NCBI GenBank assembly: GCA_017163975.1
Contig: JAFFSR010000366.1
Location: forward strand, 124,001 to 188,000
Reading direction: 5' to 3'
Length of the DNA stretch: 64,000 nt
Source of the DNA: Anastatus disparis
Taxonomy: Eukaryota; Arthropoda; Insecta; Hymenoptera; Eupelmidae
The notes beneath the pieces were generated by a model that searched no databases, was not told the origin of the DNA, and was given only the letters and a program-made list of their open reading frames with translations. A program made the position numbers and the translations under genes. Shown in pieces: positions 11,297-23,059 of the stretch (positions are counted from its first letter, which is position 1; the number at the start of each line of letters is the position of its first letter).

Positions 11297-11879
11297 TAGC
11301 TATTGATATATTGTAATAAATACACTATAAATTTAAGTATTTATTTTAACTATAATAATAGCTATAAAATATAGTTGAAAAGATAGCTATTAATATTTTC
11401 GGTATAACGAAATTATTAACTATAAAATTAAGTAAATTTTTAACTGTCAAAAACAGCTAAAAAACACATCGATATAGCTGTAAAAACAGCTCGATATAGC
11501 TATATATTTCACTATTTTTTTAGCTATATTTTACAGCTAACCTTTTTTGACCGGGTATAAATACACTAAAAAATCAAGTGTTTTTTTAACTATAATAATA
11601 GCTATAAAATATAGTTGAAAAAGTAGCTATTAATATTTTCGGTAGATAACGAAATTATTAACTATAAAATTAAGTACATTTTTAACTATAAAAAACAGCT
11701 AAAAAAACACATCGATATAGCTGTATAAATACAGCTCGATACAGCTATATATTTAACTATTTTTTTAGCTATATTTTATAGCTAACCTTTTTTGACCGGG
11801 TAGTGTAAATGTATGCGTATATATGTATGTGAATGTGGATGTGTGTATGTGCAAATATATATATTCTATGTAAAATGTC

Positions 11880-13400
11880 ACCAATGGATGAGTAGGTATA
11901 GATTTAATTCCAAATATTAAGCATTATAAAAAAATATAATGTTATTTATCAATCTCATTAAAAAATTACATTTTAAACTTTAATTTTGATATTACATGTT
12001 AAACGATAAATTAAAAATGTATCTAGAAAAAATTACATGAATTACACATATTATAAAATTCACAGTCAATATAATAGATATTAAATACTTAAAAAAATAG
12101 ACGTTTTTTTTTATTAAGTTCTCAAAACTTTACTAAAGAATATGATCCAAGTTTGATATTTCAAAAAGATGTTTAAATATGAAAAAGAAATATTTTAAAA
12201 TGAATTTTTTCTAAACAATTCATTTATTGGTGCAACGACTCTATATTATTTTAATGAATCTTGATATAATTATTGTTATGTTAAATTATATCTTACTTAC
12301 TATATTAAATTACAATATATTTCACTTTCAATAACATATAACATATACGTGATAGCAAGATTCAGTTAAATAATAAAAATATATATTTAACATTATTTGA
12401 ATTAACGTAAAAAGAGTTCAGAAAATCATTATAACTAATAACTTGTGATTTATTGTGTTATTTTACTCAATGAAATTTCGATAAAGGGCATCAAACACCT
12501 TTTCCCCTTACATTTATTTCAATTCTTTTTAGAATAAAAATATTATTTAAAAGCAGAGTGAAGATTCTTAAAATACAATTTTTATGAAAAACTGTTTTGA
12601 AGTTTCTAGTTATTATATCCTGAAATTATTAATTCTATACTTAGCTTTTATAAGATAATTTTGTCCTAGTATCTCTTATTTACATTAGCTAATGATATGA
12701 AAAAAGATATTTGAAAAAAGAATCTTGTTGTTTACTCGTTGTAGCTGAAATGCAAAAATATTTGTTATCGAAGTAAATAAATATAATAATTCATATTATA
12801 AGGTAATTTAAATTGATTAGTACTCATCTCAACGAATGAAACAATAGATTTGTTGTAAGGTCAACAAATAAATTATTGATTGTTACACTTGAGTAAATCT
12901 TAAAATAATTATTGTTATGTTAAATTATATTTTACTTATTCTTTTATATTGCAATATAATTAGTACTCATATCGACGAATAAAACAATAGATTTATTTTA
13001 AGGTCAACAAATAAATAATTAACTGTTACACTTGAATAAATCTTGATATAATTATTGCTATGCTAAATTATATTTTACTTTTTTTTTGTATTGCAATATA
13101 TTTCACTTTCAATAACTTATACTTATAACATTCACATGATATCAAGATTTAGTTAAATAATAAAAATATATTTAACATTATTTGAATTAATGTGAAAAAA
13201 GTTCAGAAAATTATTATAACTAATAATTATAAGTTATTATGTTATTTTACTCAATAAAATTTTCAATATAGGGCACTAAACACATTTTCCCCTTGGATTT
13301 AATTCGATTCTTTTTATAATAAAAATATTATTCAAAAGCCGACTGAAGATTTTTAAAATTCAATATTTAAGAAAAACTGTCTTGAAGTTACTTAGTTTGA
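11880..13400. repeat. AT-rich non-coding DNA with diverged direct duplications
   Basis: No open frame of note. The segment 12240-12600 recurs in diverged form at about 13030-13380 (shared blocks include TTCACTTTCAATAAC and CATTATTTGAATTAA). A shorter segment with AACAATAGATTTGTT recurs at 12816-12950 and 12958-13070. These look like old local duplications of unknown non-coding repeats. Confidence 0.6.
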
Positions 13401-13416
13401 TACTTATAGTAAATGA

Positions 13417-13774
13417 TTATAAAAATGTATTTACTCATTTATACTGCAAAAATATAGTCGATTCCTCTAGTCATATATGTAAAAAATACAATAAAATAAT
13501 TAAAGCGACAAAAACATGCAAAATATTGTCATAAAGCGAAAAATGCCGACTTGACATATATTACATGCAAAAAATTGTCGCTTCGACTTCGAAATGGTAT
13601 TTTTCGCCTGACGATGATATTTTGTACATTATTGTGGCTTTAACTATTTTAGATTATGCATGTACATGACTGGAGGTATTGATTTAATTTTTGTCGTATG
13701 AATGAGTAATTAAATTATTATAAGCGTTTATTATAAACACTGAACTAAATATCTGATTTGGTTCCGACCGCCTC
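13417..13774. mobile_element. TTAA MITE (GAGGCGGT family), rearranged relic
   Basis: The right end GATTTGGTTCCGACCGCCTC is followed by TTAA (13775-13778). The left half is present in inverted orientation (TCCTCTAGTCATATATG reads as the complement of the body), so this copy is a foldback version rather than the tandem-half version at 61271-61699. Confidence 0.7.
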
Positions 13775-13831
13775 TTAACAAAATAAAAATGAAATTAGAT
13801 TTACATAAGAAACTTTTCGGAGATTATTTAA

Positions 13832-15432
13832 GGGTATGGTTTCACGCTACTTTACCGATCGAAAATTATAATTATATAAAATTACAATTTTCAAAAAACT
13901 ATACATCGGAATGAGTTTTCCTTTTATAGATCACTTCATTTAATTTCGATGAAGGGCGGAAACTCTCAAAATTAGCGGAAAAAAGCGTTAATCGAAGATA
14001 ATTAGAAAAACAAATTTCTCAGTTCGAAAAAAATCAAATTTCTCAAAAACCGTGTTTCGTAGGAAATTTCCTATTCAGGATCATTTTATCTTTGAAAAAT
14101 GAAGGGCGGAAACTTGGTTTGATAAATCATATCGCAAAAAAGCAAAATTACATTTTTCTAAAAAGATGCGATCAGCTGTAAGAATACAATGGCCGTGCAA
14201 GAAGCCATGTTTCATAGTTGGCATCAATGCTAATGTATAGTTTGGTACGCGCCAACTTCAAATTCGAATTTTAAATGTAAATTGAATTTGTTTTATATGT
14301 ACAATTTCTACAAATAAACACTTTTTCAACATAAAACTGTTTTATTTTATTTAAAACATAAATATGTAAAAAATTTAATATTATAAGAGAGAACAATATA
14401 GTTTACATCATTTGCGAACTCATTATTTTTTTTTTAATTTTCATTATAGCAAAATAAGTAATCTATTCGTTTCTTTGTTTGAAACAAAATATTTTTTGAA
14501 TGACTTTATTGAATTAGCGAAACTTTGGCATATCCTAACCTTTTTAGAAATTTTTTCCATACGGGCTTATCTTAATAAAATTATTTACAACTGTTTATTT
14601 TTAAAGAACGATAATATAAAATAATATTTGATGAGATTATATTATATAATAAAATTATATTAGCAATAAAATTAAGTAATCCTTATCATTCGCTTTTCAA
14701 AACATATTTTCATTCTAAAAAAGGTTAGGATATGCCAAAGTTTCGCTAATTCAATAAAGTCATTCAAAAAATATTTTGTTTCAAACAAAGAAACGAATAG
14801 ATTACTTATTTTGCTATAATGAAAATTTAAAAAAAAATAATGAGTTCGCAAATGATGTAAACTATATTGTTCTCTCTTATAATATTAAATTTTTTACATG
14901 TTTATGTTTTAAATAAATTAAATCAGTTTTGTGTTGAAAAAGTGTTCATTTGTAGAAATTGTACATATAAAACAAATTCAATTTACATTTAAAATTCGAA
15001 TTTGAAGTTGGCGCGTACTAAACTATACATTAGCATTGATGCCAACTATGAAACATGGCTTCTTGCACGGCCATTGTATTCTTACAGCTGATCGCATCTT
15101 TTTAGAAAAATGTAATTTTGCTTTTTTGCGATATGATTTATCAAACCAAGTTTCCGCCCTTCATTTTTCAAAGATAAAATGATCCTGAATAGGAAATTTC
15201 CCTAAGAAACACGGTTTTTGAGAAATTTGATTTTTTCGAACTGAGAAATTTGTTTTTCTAATTATCTTCGATTAACGCTTTTTTCCGCTAATTTTTAGAG
15301 TTTCCGCCCTTCATCGAAATTAAATGAAGTGATCTATAAAAGGAAAACTCATTCCGATGTATAGTTTTTTCAAAAATTGTAATTTTATAAAATTATAATT
15401 TTCGATCGGTAAAGTAGCGTGAAACCATACCC
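13832..15432. mobile_element. 1.6-kb palindromic TTAA element
   Basis: Ends GGGTATGGTTTCACGCTAC and its complement, flanked by TTAA at 13828-13831 and 15433-15436. The arms are near identical for more than 700 bp, with a unique loop at about 14548-14704. The apparent frame in the left arm is mirrored in the right and is not a gene. This fits a TTAA-specific (piggyBac- or Kolobok-type) non-autonomous element. Confidence 0.85.
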
Positions 15433-15436
15433 TTAA

Positions 15437-15834
15437 GATATATTCATTATTAAATCAGCTAATTACAAAAAATTTGTATAGTGTATCATATTATTTTAGC
15501 TATAAATTTCTGGAAAATTGCAAAATTGAAAAAAGAAATGAAAATCATCTAAAGTTCATCTTGCTATATTCATCATATAAGTAAAAATAAATAAGATAGA
15601 GTAAAAAGATTTGTGAAAGGTATTTTGTGCTCTTAATTAAATTAATGCTAAGACTTAATTTTATTAGCATTCAATTTTTTTTCTAATGGTGATTCCTAGC
15701 ATTTTTCATAATTTTTTTTTGGTTTTTCAGCTTTTACGTATGAAAATACAATTAATCAAATAAGTTAATATAAAAGCAATTCTAAGTTTATTTAAAGTAG
15801 ATAAAAAGTGTTGAAAGAATTTTAATTTTCAATA
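15437..15834. other. AT-rich spacer upstream of the protease relic
   Basis: No open frame or repeat structure that I can support. It may contain the 5' non-coding part of the element to which the next genes belong. Confidence 0.4.
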
Positions 15835-16422
15835 ATGGGTCTAACTAAGGAAAATAAATTAATTGTTAAAGGACAAGGATTGTATAGTGGAATTAATTCG
15901 ATGTTAACTGATAATTATACATTAGAATTTAATAATATTTTAGAACGGTGCACCTCATTTAATATGAAATCAACTTTACTTATTCAAAAACCGCAATATA
16001 TCAATTTAGTACCTATTGATACCCAATTTATACAATTATTATTTTCTGGAAATTTCAAAAGTGGTCACTGGATTTGTATGTATTATAATAATAAAATAAT
16101 TCATATATATGACAGCTTCAATCTTTAATATTCACAAGATGAGCATAAAATCTATATAAACAAATTATTTCCGAACAAATCAGAATTAAGCATGGTTTTC
16201 AAAACAGAACAATCACAAACAAATAATTATGATTGCGGCGTTTTTGCAATTGCTTTTGCTGTCTCAATACTTTACAATTTATGTCCATGTCGCTTAAAAT
16301 ACGATATTTCCCAAATGCGATTACATTTATTGAAAATTTTTGAAACACAGCAAATAACAATGTTTCCAATTTTACATAATTATAATAATGCAATATCAAT
16401 TACAATAATCCACCGGACATGA
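15835..16422 (+). pseudogene. Ulp1-type (C48-like) cysteine protease, Helitron-associated relic
   Basis: One frame from ATG 15835 to 16422 with a single internal TAA at 16126-16128. It has the signature order of the Ulp1/adenain protease fold. His lies in SGHWICMYY (codon 16066-16068) and Asp in YDSFN (16111-16113). Gln lies in SQTNNYDCG (16216-16218) and the catalytic Cys in the same motif (16234-16236). The length is close to a bare catalytic domain of about 195 residues. Proteases of this fold accompany some eukaryotic Helitrons and other large DNA transposons. Here the next genes on the same strand are a repeat-rich protein and a Pif1 helicase, so a Helitron origin is the best inference. 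The stop means it is probably dead. A shifted frame at 16420-16550 (GKKLQMQLLAEQ-like residues) suggests the original protein continued. Confidence 0.7.
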
Positions 16423-16542
16423 TAAGAAGTTTTTATCATGAACCTTGTTTAAATAAAATAACATTAAATTTAGATAACGCTGAGATTGAACTTCTTGAAA
16501 AAAAATTACAAATGCAGTTATTAGCAGAACAAAAAAAAAATA

Positions 16543-18135
16543 ATGCAAATGTATTGCAAACCAAAAGATTCTAATCTTGAAATAATTCCAATGGAAATTG
16601 ACAATGAATCTTCAGAGAAAAATTTTTTAAGACAAAATGATTATTTAATGGATTTTAATGATATTAGCATAAATTATAACGATGATAAAATTAGGAATAA
16701 TGAGATTGAATTAAATGAAGAAAGTAAAGGAAAAAAAAAAATAGATAACAAGGAATCTTCATGTATAACAAAACTGATTAAGATAAAGGTGACAGAAAAA
16801 TCGAATGAATATCGAAAAAATGCAATAAAAAAAAAAATTACAAAAATGCAGGAAAAAAAAATAAAAAATTAGAACGAAAACGTGTCAATGATGCTTTACG
16901 AAAGAAAAAAGCTTATTTAAAAATGAAAATGGAACAACCAAATAAATATAAAGAAATGTTAGAATTCAAGAAAATGAATAGTAATGATCAATTAGAACAA
17001 ATACGTTCTGATGAGGCTTTACGTAAGAAAGAAGCTTATATAAAATTAAAAGATTCTAAACCAAATAAATAGATAGAAAAGTTAAAAAATACTAAAAAAA
17101 ACAAAATGGAATCCAAGAAAAAAAAAATAATGATGAATTGGAACAAATACGTGCGAATGAGGCTTCACGTAAGAAAAAAGATTATATAAAATTAAAAGAT
17201 TCTGAACCAAATAAATATATAGAAAAGTTAAAAAATACTAAGAAAATCAAAATGGAATCCAAGGAAAAAAAAGTAATGATGAATTGGAACAAATACGTGC
17301 GAATGAGGCTTCACGTAAGAAAAAAGATTATATAAAATTAAAAGATTCTGAACCAAATAAATACATAAAAAAGTTAAAAAATAATAAGAAAACCAAAATG
17401 GAATCCAAAGAAAATAAAAGAAATGATGAATTGGAACAAATACGTGCGAGTGAGGCTTCACGTAAGAAAGAAGCTTATATAAAATCAAAATATTCTAAAC
17501 CAAATAAATATATAGAAAAGTTAAAAAATAATAAGAAAACCAAAATGGAATCTAAAGGAAAAAAAAGTAATGATGAATTGGAACAAATACGTGCGAGTGA
17601 GGCTTCACGTAAGAAAGAAGCTTATATAAAATCGAAATATTCTGAACCAAATAAATATATAGAAAAGTTGAAAAATTATAAGAAAACCAAAATGGAATCC
17701 AAAGAAAAAAAAAGTAATGATGAATTGGAACAAATACGTGCGAGTGAGGCTTCACGAAAGAAAGAAACTTATATAAAATTAAAAAAAAGAAATCACATAA
17801 ATATGAAAAAATATTAGAAGAGAATAGAATAGCAAAAGTAAAATCGATTAGAAATATAAGTACTGATGAATTGAAACAGCTACGTGAAAGAGAAGCATTA
17901 CGCAAAAAAAACTTATAGAAAATTAAAAAATGATCATTATGTTGAATATAATAAAATGGAAATAATTGAAAAAATTGACGATCAACAATTGGAAATTTCA
18001 GATGTTATTGACAAAACGCAAATGAATAATGATATTTACCAATTTCAACATTTTAATTATAATATTGGAATGCATAAACCAACAGATGAGAGAAAGCGAG
18101 GACCCAGCTGCTGGATACCTATGAAAATTTTCTAA
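16543..18135 (+). pseudogene. Lys/Glu-rich protein with 49-residue tandem repeats
   Basis: Frames at 16543-16872, 17138-17335, 17284-17817 and 17884-18135 belong to one broken coding region. The core is about six tandem copies of a 147-bp (49-residue) unit beginning NDELEQIRASEASRKKEAYI. Copies start near 16995, 17141, 17287, 17434, 17581 and 17728. Two spacings are 146 bp, which breaks the frame. The composition predicts long charged helices. Basic, repeated N-terminal regions are common in insect Helitron Rep-helicase proteins, so I infer this is the N-terminal part of the Helitron protein. The zinc finger and Rep domain that should follow are not present. Confidence 0.6.
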
Positions 18136-18945
18136 AGTTTCATAATTTTTAGTTTTTGTAATTTTTTCAAATTTATTTATTGATTATAAACAATTTAAAA
18201 TGTATTAAAACATGAAAAAAAATTTTTGACTTCATTCGTGATTGAACCTACGAACCTTTGGACGCGAGGCAAGCACGTATACCACTACGCCACGAAGCCA
18301 ACGTACTAGAGAAATTTTAAAACTTAAATAGTAGCCATTTCTAATGCTTCCTGATTTTCACATTATTTTTTTAATATTAATATTATTAATTAATAGTTAT
18401 TTATTATAAAAATATACGGTATACACTTAAAAATTAAAATAATATGGTATATAAAAAATATCAACCATAATTTATTAGTATTATCTCAGTGTATAATATA
18501 GTTATAGCTTAAAATGGAAATAATAGCGATCTACTTTATCTGCGCGATGCCTAAGTTAACACTCAAGAGTCTAGTAAATTTTAAAACTAGTAGGAGTAAC
18601 ACTTCAGTTGCGTCCTTTACGAGAGAAACTTACTGACTATGAATATCATAGTCATATTTTATCAGGTGGAAAAAGAGGAGTGTACTCTGAAGAATTTTGA
18701 GTGGTATGACTTGAAGTTTGTCCCATGATGAAATGAATGCGAATCATGATGTGTATGCTTTTTTCTTGTCCAATGAAACAGCTAATTGAACCAGAAATGA
18801 TTTGGGAAGAGGGAACCTTTTTTCACCCAAGGATCGAGAGAGATACCGTTAGATACCTATTAAACTACTGCGAAATTTCTAAAGTTTAACAATTTTGATG
18901 TTTTAATATTTTTTTATATTTATTCATTTATTATAAATCATTAAT
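18106..18945. repeat. Insert with diverged direct repeats at its ends
   Basis: DNA at 18106-18200 (GGATACCTATGAAAATTTTC...) resembles 18850-18945 (AGATACCTATTAAACTACTGC...) in the same orientation. The two are separated by about 750 bp, and the insert lies where the Helitron Rep domain is expected. The interior carries the tRNA-like sequence. It could be a solo insertion or a deletion/duplication scar; I cannot name the family. Confidence 0.45.
18229..18298 (-). tRNA. tRNA-like sequence (pseudogene or SINE-type promoter)
   Basis: On the minus strand it starts GCTTCGTGGCGTAGTGG, a good A box, and has GGTTCAATC, a good B box, at the right spacing. The acceptor ends GCTTCGT and ATGAAGT can pair over 7 bp with two G-U pairs, and the D stem pairs. 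The loop reads CTCGCGT, suggesting anticodon CGC (Ala). The anticodon stem pairs badly and the T arm does not fit the 5+7+5 pattern. It is therefore a decayed tRNA or tRNA-derived element, not a safe functional tRNA. Confidence 0.5.
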
Positions 18946-19938
18946 GTAGATGAAGAATGGGATCGATGTTTAGAGGAAGCATCATTAACAGAATTCCCTC
19001 ATGCTCTTTGTGAATTATTCCCTTTTATTTGCATTTTTCATAATCCCATAAATGCACGAGATTTATACAAAAAATATAAAGATAAGCTTTATCATCCTAA
19101 ATACGAAAAAGATATAGGCGAAATATTGGCATTGAATATTATTCAAAATAATTTACATATCAATGGATTTCCTTTAAATGATTTTAATTTACCTAACATA
19201 AACACATACATAAAAGATAATGATGATGAAAAAATTTTAAATTATAATGATGATATTCTAAATTAATTGGAAACAAAAATCAATTCCTTAAAATAGAAAC
19301 AAAGACAAATATTTGATTATACTATAAAAAGTTTAAATCAAAATAAACAAAAATGTATTTTTATTGATGGACCATGTGGAACAGGAAAAAGTTATTTACT
19401 TAACGTTTTAATAGCCCATTTTAAATATCATAATATACGTTACTTATGTGTTGCATGGACAGGTATAGCAGTGAATTCATTGATTGATGAAAAAACAGTG
19501 CACACAACATTTAAACTACCGTTGAATATAACAGATTGCACAACATGTAATGCTAAGCTTAACTCTGCAGAAGGAAAAAAATTAAAGGAAACACAAATAA
19601 TAATTTGGGATGAAATATCTATGACTTCCAAATTTGCTTTTGAGGCAGTTGATCGTCTTTTTCAAGATTTATGCGATGTACAACACCAACCCTTCGGTGG
19701 TAAAACTGTAATTGTATCAGGAGATTTTAGGCAAACATTACCAATTGTTCGACATGGAAGTCGTTTTAATATTATAGAAAATTCGGTTAAATTTAGTTTA
19801 TTATGGCAAAATTTTATGCGTACGACATTAAGTGAAAATCTGCGAGTTTCAGATAATGATAATAATTTCAAACAATGGTTATTAGATATTGGAGAAGGAA
19901 AATGTCGTAATCTTTTTGAAGATAATGATGAACTAACT
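18946..19938 (+). pseudogene. Helitron Pif1-family helicase, N-terminal half
   Basis: One frame runs from 18946 with two in-frame stops (19264-19266 and near 19294). It starts DEEWDRCLEEASLTEFPHAL, typical of the Helitron segment between Rep and helicase. Walker A GPCGTGKS is at 19369-19392. Next come VAWTGIAVNSL, the HTTFKLP block, Walker B IIWDEISM and motif III GDFRQTLPIV. These are diagnostic of Pif1/RRM3-like superfamily 1B helicases. All helicase motifs seen here look intact. At about 19934 the frame is cut by a palindromic element and resumes at 21530. Pif1 in Helitrons unwinds donor DNA during rolling-circle transposition. No Rep (HUH) domain lies upstream. Confidence 0.85.
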
Positions 19939-21527
19939 AGGAGAGTATCACATCTCCGGATCACGGATTTTGCTCTAACTTTGAGATAGGTTTTCAGATG
20001 TCAAAATATGGAAAAAGTCAGAGTTATAGACCCCAACGCTCAATGTTTCTCTAGTTGCAAGCAATTAAAGAAAATCACTAAAAAAGTTACTAGATTTTTA
20101 AACGCTTATAATTCTTTAGCATTAATAGCTAGACGCTTGTAACTGTTTTTAAATGAAAGCTACGTTCAAATCCTTTTGAAAAAGCACCTATAGCATATCA
20201 AAATATTATTGAAGCTATGCTTCTTACGCGACGTTACGGCAGGGGCACTAAATGTATAAAAATCGACAGTCCCAAATGTCACCCAGCGTGAATGAACGAA
20301 TACGGCACAGGATGCCATTATTGCTATCAACATACAAACATTCTTTTTTCTCTTTCTTTCTTTCCCTCTCTCCCATTCCGCTTAAGAATATGCATGTATA
20401 TACACAAGTGGATGTGTATAAGAAAGATAAAGAAAAAGAGACTGCTTGTTGTAACCGGCAAAGAAGGCTAGACATAGCCCCCTCCATTCGCGGCTACCTT
20501 TATTGTACATATAAGAGAAAGAAAGAGAGAGGGAGAGAGTCAATTCTTAAAGCCGGCGGACAGAGAAGGATAGACGCAACCCTCTCTATTCTTTATGAAA
20601 AAGAAAGAGAGAGAGAGAGAGAGAGAGAGTCAATTCTTAAAGGCGGCGGACAGAGAAAGATAGACGTAGAATACGATGATTAAATAAATAAATTATGTAA
20701 ATAATATTTATTTAATTTAAATTTTAAAATTAGTATACGTATGAAAATATGCGTTTGTATTTATAATATTATAATCTTAATATATTTTTTTGGCAAGAAA
20801 TTTTTTATTTTCTCTCATTATCTTCCTCCGTTTATTAATATGTGTATATTTATATAGTTGTTATTAATTACTACATTAATAACAAAAAATGAAAATTTAA
20901 TAAAATTTAATAAAATTTTTGTATTTTTCTGTTTACAATGCACATGACGAAAATTACGTTTACCTAAATATATGTTTTTTTAATAATTGATATTAATAAA
21001 AAACTACATTATTAATATATTTTTAAATACATAATACATCGAATGAAAAATAACGTTTTCACTAAAAAATTAATTATAATTTTGCAAATGTCACACTTCC
21101 TAATTTCTATGTATATATACTGGAAGCATAGCTTTTATTTTTTCTCAAAGTTACAGCGTTATAAGAATTTGAGCTGAATTTTCTTTTAAAAATATTAATT
21201 AATGATAAATGTTAAAATGTAGTACCATTTTCATAACGCTGTAACTTTGGGAAAAAATAATATTTTGATATGCTATAGGTGCTTTTTCGAAAGGATTTGA
21301 ACATAGCTTTCATTTAAAAATAGTTACAAGCATCTAGCTATTAATACTAAAGAATTATAAGCATTTAAAAATCTAGTAACTTTTTTAGTGATTTTCTTTA
21401 ATTGCCTGCAACTGGAGAAATATTGAGCGTTGGAGTCTATAACTCTGGCTTTTTCTATATTTTGACATCTGAAAACCTATCTCAAAGTTAGAGCAAAATC
21501 CGTGATCCGGAGATACTCTCCTAGTAA
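19934..21527. mobile_element. 1.6-kb palindromic element (ACTAGGAGAGT ends) splitting the helicase
   Basis: The ends read TAACTAGGAGAGTATC and GATACTCTCCTAGTAA. The arms stay inverted copies for hundreds of bp, including CCGGATCACGGATTTTGCTC and its complement. The centre holds GA/CT-rich tracts. A related, left-truncated copy lies in the other Helitron relic at about 43845-44366. The exact boundaries and target duplication are not settled: flanks GAAC and GTAC, or ACT, are possible. The ACT choice would keep the helicase frame continuous. Confidence 0.75.
20250..20690. repeat. GA/CT-rich loop with an approx. 100-bp duplication
   Basis: Lies near the centre of the palindrome. GAGAGAGTCAATTCTTAAAG followed by GGCGGACAGAGAA occurs twice (about 20531 and 20625), with (GA)n tracts. 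It is not mirrored in the other arm. Confidence 0.7.
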
Positions 21528-21529
21528 GT

Positions 21530-22276
21530 ACTATACCAGGAAATCTTATCATTAGAGAACATCTTGTCGAAGAGATATTTGGAAATAAAATAAAAATAAA
21601 TAGTGGAAACCTAACATATAAAGTTATTTTGGCTCCTAAAAATAATGATGTTATTCAAATCAATAACGACGTTTTGAATATAGTAGAACAAGACTATGTT
21701 GAATATTTAAGTATTGATACAGCCAAAGATGATAACAAAGAAAATTTAGATGTTATATTACCTACAGAATTTTTAAATACGTTAATTCCTAATGGACTTC
21801 CACCACATAAATTACATTTAGAAGTAGGAGCTATTATAATTCTTTTGAGAAATTTGAATGTAAATGAGGGACTTTGTAACGGAACAAGGTTAATAGTAAA
21901 AAATCTACTAAGATATTCTATCCAAGCTGAATTGGCAAGTGGAAAAAACAAAGGTAAATTAGTTTTTATTCCAAGAATAATTTTATCTCCATCTAAAGAA
22001 GATATCCCTTTTAACATGCAAAGAAAACAGTTTCCTATTAGATTAGGTTTTGCAATGACTAATAATAAATCCCAAGAACAATCTTATGAAAAAGTTGGTG
22101 TATATTTGCCATCACCCATTTTCAGTCATGGACAATTATATGTTGCCCTTTCAAGGACAAAACATAAAAATAATTTAAAATTATTTTTAAGCAAAAGCGC
22201 AATAGTCAACGGAGAAAATAAGAATGATCAAGACACAATTCATACGAAAAACATTGTATATAAAGAAATATTATAA
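21530..22276 (+). pseudogene. Helitron Pif1-family helicase, C-terminal half
   Basis: The frame resumes TIPGNLIIREHLVEEIFG and continues to a stop at 22276 without interruption. It reads VILAPKNNDV, then YLSIDTAKDD, NGLPPHKLHLEVGAIIILLR, CNGTRLIV, FPIRLGFAMTNNKSQEQ and HGQLYVALSRT. This is the standard C-terminal half of Helitron Pif1 helicases, with the motif V/VI block (TNNKSQ, where TINKSQGQ is usual) and the final YVALSR. Together with 18946-19938 it makes a nearly complete helicase that was interrupted by one transposon. Confidence 0.85.
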
Positions 22277-22436
22277 ATAATATTGTAAATATTTATATAA
22301 TAAAGATATTATGATATCTAATATAATAATATTTGATATAATATTCAAAATCACAATGCATTTTAGAAAGCACTGATGAATTGACTGTGAACGGAAATGC
22401 GCAGTAATATAGATTGCATTTAAAAATTCACAGTAC

Positions 22437-22935
22437 AATCGGCTGCATATGGGGATGCGCTGTTGAATCGGCTGCATATGCACAGAAAGAAATTTGGCAA
22501 TAAATAATTACCATATTTTGTTCGTGTACGATTCCAGAAATAATCGAAATAATATATTTCGAATCCGGTAAAGCGTTTTTCTAAAAATTGTAATATACCA
22601 TTACAAGAAGTTTTGAAATACCGTATACATTGAATCCTGTATTACAAGGAACGTTGAAGTAAAAAATTATCACTTATTTTATTTACAAATCCAAAAATAG
22701 TAATGTTAGTTATAATTACATTGAGTATTTCAAAAGACAGTAAATTCTCCTAATGCCAAATTTCTTTCTGTGTGGGGATGCGCTGTTAAATCGACTGCAT
22801 ATCGGAATGCGCTGTTGAATCGGCTGCATATGAGAATGCGCTGTTGAATCGGCTGCATATGGGGATGCGCAGTTGAATCAGCTGCATATGGGGATGCGCT
22901 GTTGTACTGGCTGCACATAAAGATACACAGTCAAA
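22437..22935. repeat. Minisatellite, about 28-bp unit, split by a MITE
   Basis: The unit is close to GGCTGCATATGGGGATGCGC followed by TGTTGAATC. One and a half units precede the MITE at 22481-22772 and about five follow it, to 22935. Confidence 0.85.
22481..22772. mobile_element. 292-bp MITE with CACAGAAAG ends and a TG duplication
   Basis: Perfect 19-bp terminal repeats CACAGAAAGAAATTTGGCA. It sits inside the minisatellite unit at GCATATG/GGGATGCG, with TG duplicated (22479-22480 and 22773-22774). No coding capacity. The CACAG end and 2-bp duplication resemble CACTA-type elements, but that is inference. Confidence 0.85.
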
Positions 22936-23059
22936 TCAACTGCTTAATAATTATTGCTAAATATTGTGCAAATAAGCATCTGGAGCGGAGCCTGTTATAA
23001 AAAAATTTAAAAAAAAAGCGCTCCACTGACGAATCCTTTAAAAAATGACAGGCTTAGAT

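Larger units (their letters stand above)
4719..11800. mobile_element. Outer palindromic element with CCCGGTCAAAAAA ends and TATAGCTA word arrays, split by a later insertion
   Basis: The ends are CCCGGTCAAAAAA and TTTTTTGACCGGG, with TA on both sides (4717-4718 and 11801-11802). The arms consist of repeated half-units of about 240 bp rich in TATAGCTA and TAGCTATA, two per side (starting near 4719 and 4963; ending at 11555 and 11800). The middle is a long palindrome with its centre near 5955. Removing 6495-11296 plus one TA leaves a continuous structure of about 2.3 kb in which left-arm sequence near 5420-5460 matches the complement of the DNA on both sides of the insertion point. Confidence 0.8.

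Noticed and set aside
14412..14624. 70-codon frame
   Set aside because: Mirrored in the other arm of the 13832-15432 palindrome.
18229..18298. Functional tRNA-Ala(CGC)
   Set aside because: Anticodon stem and T arm do not pair properly.
20252..20683. 143-codon frame
   Set aside because: Centre of a palindromic element, GA/CT repeat composition.
22437..22935. Possible CRISPR array
   Set aside because: Units are contiguous without spacers, and the setting is eukaryotic.
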